DNA from: Ligustrum vulgare
Lineage: Eukaryota > Streptophyta > Magnoliopsida > Lamiales > Oleaceae
NCBI GenBank assembly: GCA_963555705.1
Contig: OY743176.1
Span: forward strand, 44,779,026-44,843,025
DNA length: 64,000 nt
Direction: 5' to 3'
Part shown: one piece after another, positions 10,157 through 20,196 of the stretch
Layout: each line of letters opens with the position of its first letter
Numbering within the stretch: the first letter of the stretch is position 1
The notes under the pieces: generated by a model
Told to the model about the DNA's origin: nothing
The model's input: only the letters and a program-made list of their open reading frames with translations
The model's database searches: none
Program-made: the position numbers and the translations under genes

Positions 10157-13100
10157 CTACGGAGGGACATCCTCTGAAGAGCCCTTGTCTTGAGGTTCGG
10201 GATACAGGGCTTCGATAGAGGACATATCCAGGGTTGGGAAAGCTTCTTTCATGTCACCCAAAGCCATCCTGGCCCCTATGTTCCCAAAAACCCTCTGCAT
10301 GGCCTCGTATTCTGGGGTCTCTTCAAAAAAGTCTTTAAAGTTCTGGATAGCCTCGGACACTTTGGCACTTAGAGCATTCTCCACCCGTATCATAACGGTC
10401 TGCTCCAGAACCTCCGTAATCCTTGTTTGAATGTGTCGTTCTAAAGAGGCAAGGTCCTCCTCCGCCTTTGCCTTAGCCTCCAGCTCCCTCCCCAATTTTT
10501 TGTTTGCTGCTGCCACCTCAGCCTCCAGCTTGGACTTGGCTGCGTTAGCGGAGGTCAGAGCCTCAGATGTGATAGACTGTACATGGTTGGAGTCATCTAG
10601 TTTCTTGCACAAAGCCGCCACGTCTGACTCAGAGGCCTGAAGGTCGTGTTTCAACTTATTATTATCCTCCTAGAGGCGCTTAGCGTTGGCCCTCTCCTCG
10701 GAGGAAGATTTACGGGCTATAGACAACTGAGTTTTGAGGTCGTTAATTTCCTTCAGCATGTTGTCTGCATGCCGGAGAGCAGTCTCAGTATCTTTCTTGT
10801 CCCGCTGCGCCTCCTCCAAGGAAGACTCCACCTCGTCAATAAGGGCCAGTTCCCTGGCGTTCATGGCTTTGGCGGCGAGCAGCTTCCGGGACGGACTGGA
10901 ACTGGAAGAAAAGGCAGACCAGCCCTCCGTCCAAATTATTCAGTAATTAGCGCGGCCCAGGCAGGAGGAGAACTAGGAGAGTCAAACAGTGAAGGACTGA
11001 AGGTGATATCTCTGGGAGAACACTGGTTTTGATGCACTTGAGCTCTTCTTCCCCCTCAGGTGTCACTTCATAAGCCAAGTTTGGAATGGGCACAGACAGC
11101 TCGTCCTCCAAGTCCTCAATCACTGGTGGCAGAGGTGCGGAGGTGGATTCCTTGCCCTTACCCCTTTTTAGCCTCTTCAAGGGAGCGGGATCCTCCTTGG
11201 ATACACGCTCAGGAATATCCTTGGAGAAGGAGTATGGCGCAGAAGCATCCTTAGCCTCCCTCTCCCTCTTAGAGCCCCCTCTATCGGACCTCTTCCCTTT
11301 CCCCTTTGTGGTGACTCCTTTAAGATCAGCCTCCTTTTCTATGCTGGGCTGCTGGGGACCCACTGGCAGCAGAATGGGTGGTGACAATAAGGCTGGAAGA
11401 GGACCCTGAAGTTGGGCTGTAGACGCCTCGGATACCTCCTTTGCCACCCCAACTTGCAGGTTGGCCAGTACCGTTTTCTGCCTCTTTTCAATTTCACTGC
11501 CATGGCGAAGGGCAGGAGGGATTTTCTTAGCCATGAGACCCTTTAAAGATTTTTTTGGGAATTCCTTGGAACCTAGCAAGAAAAGAAGGAAAATGGGGTT
11601 ATGAACAGAAAAAGCACAAGATATAAAAGCAATAGGGAAACGAACTTGCTCATGGCTCGCATAAGACCATGCTTAACAAATAATTTATTCTGTTGGATGA
11701 CCCCCTAGAAAGTGCCCTTGTAAGCAAACAAGCGCCTTACTGCCGCTAGGTCTACGTCAGGGAGGAGGCGGGCAAAAGTGTCCCCTGCCATAAACTAATA
11801 ACATGTTAGGAAACAGTCAAGAAAATGGAATAGAAACTAAAAAGCAAAAGACGAGTGACACTTAAAGACACTAAAACAAGTACAAGACTTACTAGGTAGG
11901 GAAAGAGTTTGGAAAACTGTAATTTCTGGACTAGGGTCCACGGAGAGCTCTGCCACTCCCCAGCAGCCCAGAACCACTGGTTCCTCCAGTTCTTTATTGA
12001 GGTTGGGTGACCGGTGATAACAGGAGGATATGAGCCCCTGGGAGACAAGTAATACCAATCTTTGACGTCCGACCTCACATCTCTTTCCCTTCTAACTGAT
12101 TTCTTCAAAGTATAGAGGGTATGAACGACAGTGAGATGGGATAGTCAGGGTTGACCTCTTGCCACACTAACCAAGTACCCACAGCCTATGTCCAGAAGTT
12201 GGGGGCCAGCTGGTAGGGGCACAGGTTATAGATCCTAAGCAACGCCCTGAAGAAGGGGTGCATGGGTAGCCTCATCCCACAAGATAGAGCATCGTAGCAT
12301 ATGGCCGCTTGACCTGGAGGAGGGCTACAAGGTCGGCAAGAAGATGTAGGGTGCACCAATTGAACCCCTTCTGGCATTCTGAATCTTTCCGAAGCCCCAG
12401 CCAAGTCAACCCTTCAAATTTCAGTGGCAATCTCACTGCTCTCCCATGACTCTGGGTTTGGATCAGGATCAATGTGATAGCCGGAAACTTTGTTAACCTG
12501 ACCGACCCAATCCTCCACTTGGGCAATCTCCTCTACAGTCATGCCGGCCTCTTCCCTATGTGCCCTAAATGGGACCCTAACGATTAAACCAAGGTCCTAG
12601 TGACCGGAAGAAGAGCCTACTGCCTCTTCTCTTCCCAAATCCCTGTCCCTCTTGCTTCGAAGCTCCCTCAAAGATGCCTCTTCCTCGGATGAGAGATGAG
12701 CCATGTAGTTTTCATATTTTTCTCCTTCGCCGTCAGAATCACTCAAACAAATTATGCCATTGATTTTCCTATTCCTCCTCTTAATCTGCTCCCTAAAGAA
12801 GCGGGAACTAAAAATCGATAAAGATATGGGGCAAAAACCTCTGACAGAAATCGTCATTGCTAACATTTCCTGTGAACCCGTTCCTCCAACTCTTTTCATT
12901 TTTTTTTCTTTTGTTTTTTTTTTAAAGATGGGTCGACTCATCAAAAGAGAAACAAAATGCAGAGCGAAATTTTCAAACCCACGATGAAAGACTAGAAATA
13001 GAAAAGTCTTGCACATACAAAAACAAAGAGATTTACCTTCAAAGAACAGACGCTTGAGATTGTATACTTGAAATGAGGAACTCGCCAATGAGAGCTGTTG

Positions 13101-13223
13101 AACGTTAAGGACGGGTGCTGGGTAGAAAAACCTTGAAGAGAAGACGCGAGACTTGCAGGAAAGGAAAAAACGATACGATCTTTCGTGAGAGCGTTGCTGC
13201 AAAAATTCTGAGAAAATGGTAAA
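10157..13223 (-). pseudogene. Antisense gene of T1 (plant gypsy-type transposon protein, coiled-coil C-terminus)
   Basis: Minus-strand gene between pol and the 3' LTR. Exon 1 appears untranslated and ends at a donor (TTTGAAG|GTAAAT near 13037). A good acceptor (TTCTTTAG|GGAG) lies near 12795, and the first usable ATG is at 12704. The middle part has CGMRLPMHPFFRALLRIYNLCPYQLAPNFW and DWYYLSPRG...SIKNWRNQWFW, which resemble the plant 'putative gypsy-type transposon' (Transposase_28) family. Further donor GTAAGT (near 11892) and acceptors TTATGGCAG (near 11787) and TTTCTTGCTAG (near 11573) indicate introns. The C-terminus (10157-10864) is a long Ala/Glu/Lys-rich coiled coil with one TAG at 10667-10669. 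Stops and shifts make it a pseudogene. The role of such proteins is unknown. Confidence 0.75.
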
Positions 13224-13247
13224 GGGAAAATAATGAAACAAAGGATG

Positions 13248-13254
13248 ATTTATA
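13248..13254 (-). promoter_or_regulatory. TATA box of the T1 antisense gene
   Basis: On the minus strand the sequence ccCTATAAATcatcc gives TATAAAT, about 30 bp upstream of a transcript start that would precede the inferred exon 1. It lies close to the 3' LTR and points inward, so the antisense gene has its own promoter. Confidence 0.55.
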
Positions 13255-13716
13255 GGGATCCTAATGATCTAGAACCCTTGGTCTTCGAGCCGCATGATTA
13301 ATGCGGGTAACCCATGCCTCTTGGGGAATGGGCTAATCAAAGCGCCAGCGTCGGAAGAAGGGATGAAACTGTTCAGCTACCACGGTGAGTGCCACGCGCG
13401 GCAAAAATATCATTCCCATCGCCTTTTATATTTCTTGGGAACCAATATCAGTAGCCCCTTTTTATTAAATGCGCCGCCTAAGAAACGCGCTAGTAGGTAA
13501 AATCCGAAGTAAGAGGTCGGCTATAATATGGATCCCAACTTTTCATAAGGAATGTCATACCTGATCATAAAAATTGCCGTGCTGCATAGTGATTCCCAGC
13601 GAGCGAATGGCGGAACAACTACAAAATATTGGATATAACAAATGATTAAATTTGAACAGAATTATTGCTGCGAAACTATGGAAAATTCGATCCGACCATG
13701 AATGACCACATCGGAT
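13255..13716. other. T1 region between the antisense promoter and the polypurine tract
   Basis: No coding signal on either strand. Moderately GC-rich stretches (for example gtgccacgcgcggc near 13388) may be upstream sequence of the antisense promoter. Confidence 0.4.
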
Positions 13717-13728
13717 TTGAGGGACTAG
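13717..13728 (+). other. T1 polypurine tract
   Basis: Purine-rich TTGAGGGACTAG sits immediately before the TGTTGA start of the 3' LTR, where plus-strand DNA synthesis would be primed. Confidence 0.6.
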
Positions 13729-14412
13729 TGTTGAGATTGTACCCAAAATATGACACGTTGGGCCACCAGCGAAGGCCCAATGAGGGCCTATGGACTTTAG
13801 CCCATGATTAGAAGTTCAGGATATCTCCTTGGGCCAATGGCAGAGGTGGAAAGGCACACGAACCCCCTGGCCGAACTGGTTTGTGTCTAACAGAGGCGCT
13901 TTACGCTTAGCCGAGGTGTTTACGGTAGCGCTTCGGATGTAAGGATGGGACCAGGGATGAAGTCAGAGATGTGACACTGCCTTTACCAAGATGTGATAGA
14001 TGCCCATCCCCTACGAAATGTAGCAATGGTTACGGTAAAAAAGCAAGGTTGTCCCATTCAAGAGCTAGGGTGAATACACGTGTAAAAGTTCGCCATGTAT
14101 CATAATCCAGGGCAACGAATCCTTCTATAAATAGAGCACACTTGCCTCCAAGGAAAGGGTTAGTAATTACATACTCTTAACTAAATATATTTCTCTCACT
14201 CCATTTTCTCTCTTTTACGTACTTATATTTCCCGCACTCAAATTATATTTGCTAAACATGGCCGCTGACTTTGGCATCGGAGTGCAAACGGGAGCCACCT
14301 CGGCCCCCTTTGCAAACTGATAGTTTGTCATAGTGCGCAGAAGATTCACGTGTTCAAGAGGGAGGAGCTGAGACGTGTTGGTCCAAGGTCCAGCTGGATT
14401 TTGTGGTCAACA
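13729..14412 (+). repeat. 3' LTR of T1
   Basis: 684 bp, the same length as the 5' LTR, TGTTGA...TCAACA. It is followed by attac (14413-14417), the right copy of the target duplication. Confidence 0.94.
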
Positions 14413-15089
14413 ATTACCCTTCTTCGCAAAAAAAAATAATCCTTTAACCTTTTTACAATTTCACCGTCTGTCTTGATTCTTTCTTTAATATGGGAGATAT
14501 AGGAAATGTTTTTTTGCCGATGAATGTCTTCTCAGTGCCTCTTTCCCTTGTGCCTAATAGGGGTCATTAATGTAGAGGAATTACCTGTTGAGAGTGCTTC
14601 ACCTGCCATTCTTGGCTCTTTGGTCAATAAAGGTCTTCTCAGCGCCCCTTCCATTTATGATCTCCAGTGGGAGTTCTTGATGTGACGGGACGGTTCGCTG
14701 AGAGTGCTTCTTTGACCACTTGCCTGTTGGGAGTGCCTCTAAGGCTTTCCTTTGCAGCGATGCCTTTAAGAAGGTGATGGCGGAAGCTTGCTAGAGATGC
14801 TTCTTAGGTCGTTCTCCTATCTTTACAGCGAGTTTTTTGAGAAGGCGATGAAAACTTACTTCCTCCCTCTATAATAGTTGATAGGGGAACGAGAGTATCT
14901 TGCTTCCAGTTGCAACTACTAGAATTTTCGTATTTGTATCCCCTGACTTGTAAAAACATTTGATAATAATAAAGACTTTATTTGGGCATATTTTGTTCTT
15001 TGCTTTTATCTCGAACATGATTGTCCAAGTTTGCTCTAACATCATGGGGCATGCCCAACATCTTTATTTTATATAGGCATAGTATTTCT
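14413..15089 (-). other. T2 3' untranslated region, proximal part
   Basis: Minus-strand sequence downstream of the T2 integrase, continuing beyond T1 at 2301. It contains several copies of a phrase like gagagtgcttc or gggagtgcctct, a weak internal repeat. No coding frame was found. Confidence 0.55.
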
Positions 15090-16951
15090 TTATATTTGTT
15101 CGTTCTCCCATATGGAAGGAATATATTTCTTTAAATACGTGCCATTAATAGACCTCACGTGTTTTGTGCTATTCAAATCTTCCAAATGATAAGCTCCATT
15201 AGGTAACACGTTGTTTACCCTATATGGTCCTTCCCAGTTGGGTGACCACTTCCCGTATTTCGGATCTTCGCTATCTAAGGGGAGTATAGTTTTCCAAACT
15301 AAATCGCCCACACTAAAGAACTTGGCTATAACTCTTTTGTTATAGTACTTAGCCATTTTTTGCTTTTGATTTTGCAGCCTATCTAGGATGTCCAACCTCA
15401 ATTCGTCCAACTCTAATAAATTTTGTACCAAAGATTTTGCATATTCATCATTACTTAAATTATTTCGTAATCTCACTCTGATTGACTGCACATTAATTTC
15501 CATAGGAAATACTGCCTCTTGACCATAAGCAAGTTGGAAAGGAGTTTCTTTGGTACTTGATCATGGTGACATCTAGAGATGGCAATGGGTTGGGTATGGG
15601 TCGGGTTTTCCAAACCCATACCTTACCCACTAAATATTTACAACCTCCATACCCTACCCATATACCCATTTAAGAATGACGGGTTGGGTGGGGGTCGGGC
15701 GCGGGTCGGAGGCTGGTATGCTTCTATACCCATTTGAAACTCATTACTAATTATTTTTTTATTTTTTTTAGGGTTGTAAATAGGTTATAGGTGCTCCAAA
15801 TTCACTTGAAGTAGTTAAATATTGGGCTTTACTTGAATTTAGCTTGAAAAAAGCTTGTTCTAGGTTGAAACTAAACAAGCGAATTTGGAATTTTTTTTAG
15901 ACGTTAACAAAGTCAATTGTTTGAACATATTAAGGTTTAGACGTTAAAAATGTCAATAGATATTTGGGTTCTATTTTTTTATTATTTTTATTTTTTTACA
16001 CAATCACTTTTGTTTTCAGTTTTATAATTTTTTAAGAAAATTAATGGGTATGCGGGTCGGGTATGTGTATTGTTTAAAACCCACACCCGACCCATGCCCA
16101 TGTCGGATTTTAAAGTTTGCCTCCATACCCTACCCACAAACCCATTTAGTAGGGTAATCCCCACCCATTTACGTCGGGTCTCCAACGGGTATTGGGTTCG
16201 TGGGTATTACTGCTATCCCTAGTGACATCCTATAAGCCCATAAAGCCTTATTCAAACACTCGTACCAATTTTTGGCATTTTCATCTATCATTTTTCTAAT
16301 GATATTTTTCAGGATCTTATTAGAAGATTCTTCTTGTCCATTAGATTGAGCGTAATAGGGTGTGGAGTTCACTAGTTTGACTCCAAATTCACTCAGGAAT
16401 TCCTTCACCTAAACTCCGTTCAAAGAAGTTACATGATCCACCTTTAATGTTTGTTGTATGCCAAATCTATAAATGATATGATCACGAACAAATTCTATAA
16501 TATTATTTTGAGAGATCTCTTTTAAGGGTACAACTTTCACCCATTTAGTGAAGAAATCTGTTGCAACTACTATGAATGTATGCTGTTTGGACGATGGGGG
16601 ATAAATCTTCCCAACGAGATTTATCGCCCAACTTTTAAATGGCCAAGGTTTAATGATATGTGTCATCTCCCTTGCTGGTACTCTTTGGATTGGGCCATGT
16701 TTCTGACACACTAGACAACTTTTAGCATACTGAACACATGACTCGCCCATTTTGGGCCAAAAGTAACCGCTTCTAATAATCAACCATCTCATTCTTTGGT
16801 CTGCCTGATGAGCCCCACATATTCCTTCATGTGCTTCAACCATTACCGTTTTAGCTTCTTGCAGACTTATGCATTTTAATAGTACTTCATCTAAGCGTTT
16901 CTTGTGTAATTCTTCATCTATCAATGCATAATTTAGGGAACGCGACTTCAT
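15090..16951 (-). pseudogene. T2 integrase, split by a MITE
   Basis: The minus-strand frame 16951-16409 has the zinc-binding part (HEGICGAHQADQ...CLVCQKHG) and the core PWPFKSWAINLVGKIYPPSS...ATDFFTKWVKVVPL. The first catalytic Asp appears changed to Asn (WAINLVG, where WAMDLIG-like is usual). The frame 16408-16230 continues with STPYYAQSNGQEESSNKILKNI, carrying the Glu region. A 648-bp MITE then interrupts. The C-terminal part (15503-15090) has MAKYYNKRVIAKFFSVGDLVW and SPNWEGPYRV. Stops and the MITE make it non-functional. Confidence 0.85.
15574..16221. mobile_element. hAT-type MITE 1 in the T2 integrase
   Basis: 648 bp bounded by TAGAGATGGCAAT and, inverted at the other end, TAGGGATAGCAGT. 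It is flanked by a perfect 8-bp duplication gtgacatc at 15566-15573 and 16222-16229. An 8-bp TSD and a TAG-GATGGCA terminus fit non-autonomous hAT elements. Its subterminal parts are rich in acccatacccgaccc-like phrases. It encodes nothing. MITE 2 at 26746 is a shorter relative. Confidence 0.9.
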
Positions 16952-16966
16952 TTTCTTATTAGTCCC

Positions 16967-17533
16967 CTATGCAGGTTTCTTCAAAAACCTTTTTATTTCT
17001 TCTCTCCAATATATTGCATCTCCATTTTCCATGCAAGAAATGTTGATCTTTCTTTCCCTTCTATGAATCACATGTAATATCACACCATATTTGCAAATAG
17101 AATCTAAGTTTACTATTTTTGAATAGCCCGAGGCCATTTGGGCCAATTCGTTTGCTAGGTCGTTATACATCTTATTGATGTATTGAAGTTTTACTTGATC
17201 AAATTCCTCCAACAACTCTTGGGCAATTTCGTATCGGTTTATCACATAATTACTCTGGCATTTAAAATCGCCAATCAGTTCATAAATTACCAATTGGAAA
17301 TCGCCCCTAACTATTACATTCTTTACTTCCGACTCTACTAGTAACTCCAAACCCACAATCAATTCTTCGTATTTGGCTTGATTGTTGGTACATATTCTAT
17401 CCAGAGTGAAAGAAAATTTATAACAAATCCCCAATGGGTTTATCAAAACTATTCCCACCCCTGCACCCCCAGATGTTTTTGATCCATCAAAGTATAAAAA
17501 CCAAGGTTTTAACTCAAAGGAATCGGCTTCCAA
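16967..17533 (-). pseudogene. T2 archaeal-type RNase H
   Basis: Open frame of 188 codons with WFLYFDGSKTSGGAGVGIVL (Asp), TNNQAKYEELIVGLELL (Glu) and VIVRGDFQLVIYEL (Asp), then NDLANELAQMASGY carrying the last Asp region. It is the second RNase H of the Tat/Ogre lineage. The frame is itself open, but neighbouring frames are broken, so it is a pol remnant. Confidence 0.85.
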
Positions 17534-17539
17534 TTCAAC

Positions 17540-18750
17540 TTATTTAGGTACATCGAGGCGTGGGTGATTGGCCAAAAAGTTGGCCAATGCTTGATTTTTA
17601 ACTTCCTTTTGAGGTACATATTGGATTTCAAATTTTGACAATGCCAAAGTCCAAAGACCTATCCTTTGATGTAAGATAGGGCAAGAAAACATATATTTGA
17701 CCAAATTTACTTTAGAAATTGAGTAAACAGTTATGGGCCTCAAATAAACCCTCAATTTCGTACATGTGAAATATAAAGCCAAGCAAAGTTTTTCAATGGT
17801 AGAATAATTACATTCACACTTTGTTAACTGTTTACTTAAATAATAAATCGCCCTTTCTTCACCAAACTAGTCTTCTTGTGCGACCATTCCAGTGATGGAT
17901 TCTTGTTCAGCTGATATACATACTTTCATTGGCTATCCTTGGATAGTGATATAGCACATGAGGATTTGACAAGTATATCTTCGGGCTATCAAAATCCTTT
18001 TGATGTTCTTCTTTTCAGACAAATTTGATTTTTCAGCTTTAATAGAGGCGAAAAAGTTTTCGTTATCTCTGCACAATTAGAAATGAAACGCCTCAAAAAG
18101 TTAATTTGGCCAAGAAATCTTTGCCATTCTTTCTTATTACCCGGTGGTTTGGCCTCTAAAATGGCCTTTGCTTTATTCTTATCGAGTTTGATCTCTCTTT
18201 TGTGCACTAAAAACCCAAGGAAATTTCCTGCATTTACTTCAAACGCACATTTCAAGGGATTCAACTATAGCTTGTATTACCTCATTCGCTCACAGGAACG
18301 CTTGAACTGTTCAAAATGGTCCTCTTCTTTAGGAGACTTGACCACTATATCATCTACAAAGACTTCAACAAATTTTCCTATCATATCATGAAAAGTCAAG
18401 TTCGTTGCCCTTTGATAAGTAGCCCGTACGTTCTTCAGGCCGAAAGGCATAACTACACATTCAAAACATCCCAAGGCTCCAGGGCACCTAAAGGCAGTTT
18501 TATGTATATCTTTTTCAGCTATGTAGATTTGGTTATAACCTAAATATCCATCCATAAAGGAATACATTACATATCCAGCGGTTGAATCTACTAAAGAGTC
18601 TACCGTAGGCATTGGATATTCATTTTTAGGTGTGGCTAAGTTCAAGTCCCTAAAATCTATGCACACCCTGACCCTACCATTCTTTTTTAAAACAAACATT
18701 ATATTTGATAGGCTATTCAACATACCTAGTTGTTCTAATAAAATTAGCCT
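17540..18750 (-). pseudogene. T2 reverse transcriptase and RNase H remnant
   Basis: 18723-18277 contains MFVLKKNGRVRVCIDFRDLN, YSFMDGYLGYNQI, MPFGLKNVRATYQRA and VEVFVDDIVVKS (an FVDD form of the YVDD box). 18264-17989 is the thumb and connection (KCAFEVNAGNFLGFLVHKR). 17782-17540 is the end of the first RNase H (WTLALSKFEIQYVPQKEVKNQALANFLANH). Several frameshifts separate the pieces. Confidence 0.88.
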
Positions 18751-18757
18751 TTAACAG

Positions 18758-19288
18758 TCATTCTATCTCTTTCTTTACTTCAGGCAATACATTAGGGACT
18801 AAACGCCTAGGAGGTTGCTTATGAGGTTTAAAATTTGGCTTAATTGGTAATCTATGTTCTACCAAACTTCTATCCAAACCAAGCATGTGCTCATACTCCC
18901 AAGAAAAACAATCTTTGTACTCTTTTAGCAAAGCGATTAATTTATCACTTACCTCTTGACCAAACGTTTGGCTGACAAAGGTTGGGCGGTCTTCCCCTTC
19001 GTCGCCAATGTTCACCCTCCTCAAAGGGTCTTGTGCTTGAGCAGGTCCAGGCTTTGAGATCCCTATTACCTCATTGTTCAAGTAATTTACCAGCATTTCC
19101 TCTTCCAAGCAATCCACCTTGTTGATCTCTCGACCAACACTCTTTTCCATTTTGAAAACTGCTAATTTGTTCTTTAGCGACTTCAATAGTATTGCTTCTT
19201 CTGCTTCTGCACATTCCTTATTGAAAGTCATCAATTTGACTTTGAAGGCCTGGATTTTGGTCAGGGCTTTATGCTGTAAACAACTCAT
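18758..19288 (-). pseudogene. T2 pre-RT connector
   Basis: 176-codon frame ending in CFSWEYEHMLGLDRSLVEHRLPIKPNFKPHKQPPRRL, the typical start of the RT region in Ogre-like elements (polyprotein link between protease and RT). The N-terminal half is acidic and less conserved. A shift near 18750 separates it from the RT core. Confidence 0.75.
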
Positions 19289-19603
19289 TTAAAGTTCTTT
19301 GATTGCCTTTTTTCCAATCACTGGCTCTTTGAGTGCCACTATGTTTTGCCTCATCTGATTGAGCATTTCAGTAAGTGCATCTATTGAAAATGGTTCTTCG
19401 CTTCATGTAATGATTTGAGTTTCTTTTCCATCTTGCACTATCCTAACAGGTCCATAATATCCTTCGTACATGAACCTTTCCATTGAATTTGCTTCTGCGA
19501 CAAAGGGTCTGGGATATGCCTGCACTACCTCTACTTCCCCTTTATCATTCTAGAAAACTAGGCACTGGTGGAGCGAAAAAGGTATGCAACGACTCCCTTG
19601 GAT

Positions 19604-20196
19604 CTAGTCTCTTCCTAGTAGTACGTTGTAGCTGGTAGGACCATTTATTACAAAGAAAACTGTGGTTCTAGTAGTTGTCCGCAGAGTTATATCTAGTGGC
19701 ATTTCTCCCTTAGCTGAAGTTGCCCCTCCATTGAAACTTGTAAGTATAACCTCTGTTGGAATCATGCCGCTTTCTATTTTCTCAAACTTCCTTAACATCC
19801 TAGAAGAGATGGTATTTATGGCTGCCCCATTGTCAATGAGCACATTTGACATGGGTATACCACTGACTAAGGCCTTCACATACAATGACCTTAAGTGCTT
19901 TGTTAACTTCGCAGATGGCTTTCTAAAAATGACTTTTTCAGCTGCATCTATCTCTACTTCCTGCTTATCTTCCACTGAACCAACTTCGTGCAATAACCCA
20001 CCTTGATCTTCTGCAATCTGTACCTTTTTGCTTTCTCCTTGCAATTCCTCATCTGACAACCAACCAGTAGGGGGAGGCAGTATTCTAGGAAGTGATCCAT
20101 ATTTTTCAAAATGAGGCACCTCACTCTTCTCTCGGGTGTCCCATACAACACGTAATAATCAAAGGAACGTCTTGATGGTTCGCCCAAAAGATCCAC
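19604..20196 (-). pseudogene. T2 aspartic protease
   Basis: The frame 20119-19604 carries VSGIPMSNVLIDNGAAINTI, a retropepsin active site in the D-N-G form seen in Ogre-like elements. FVINGPTSYNVLLGRD, the conserved protease tail, follows. A partly overlapping frame (20196-19954) begins DLLGEPSRRSFDYYVLYGT. It would process the Gag-Pol polyprotein. The link to RT is broken by a stretch without an open frame (19289-19603). Confidence 0.82.

Larger units (their letters stand above)
2302..14412 (+). mobile_element. T1: complete Tat-lineage Ty3/gypsy retrotransposon with antisense gene
   Basis: Two LTRs of 684 bp (2302-2985 and 13729-14412) begin with TGTTGA and end with TCAACA. The flanks are gttac and attac, a TSD with one mismatch. 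The order inside is primer binding site, tandem-repeat leader, gag, protease, RT, RNase H, archaeal-type RNase H, integrase, a non-coding spacer, then an antisense gene, then the polypurine tract. A double RNase H plus an extra antisense gene between pol and the 3' LTR is a known layout of Tat elements such as Grande. Many nonsense codons and frameshifts show it is dead. It sits inside the 3' part of T2. Confidence 0.93.

Noticed and set aside
10190..11409. Plus-strand Ser-rich ORFs in T1
   Set aside because: They mirror the Glu/Lys/Ala-rich coiled coil of the antisense gene and have no family resemblance themselves.
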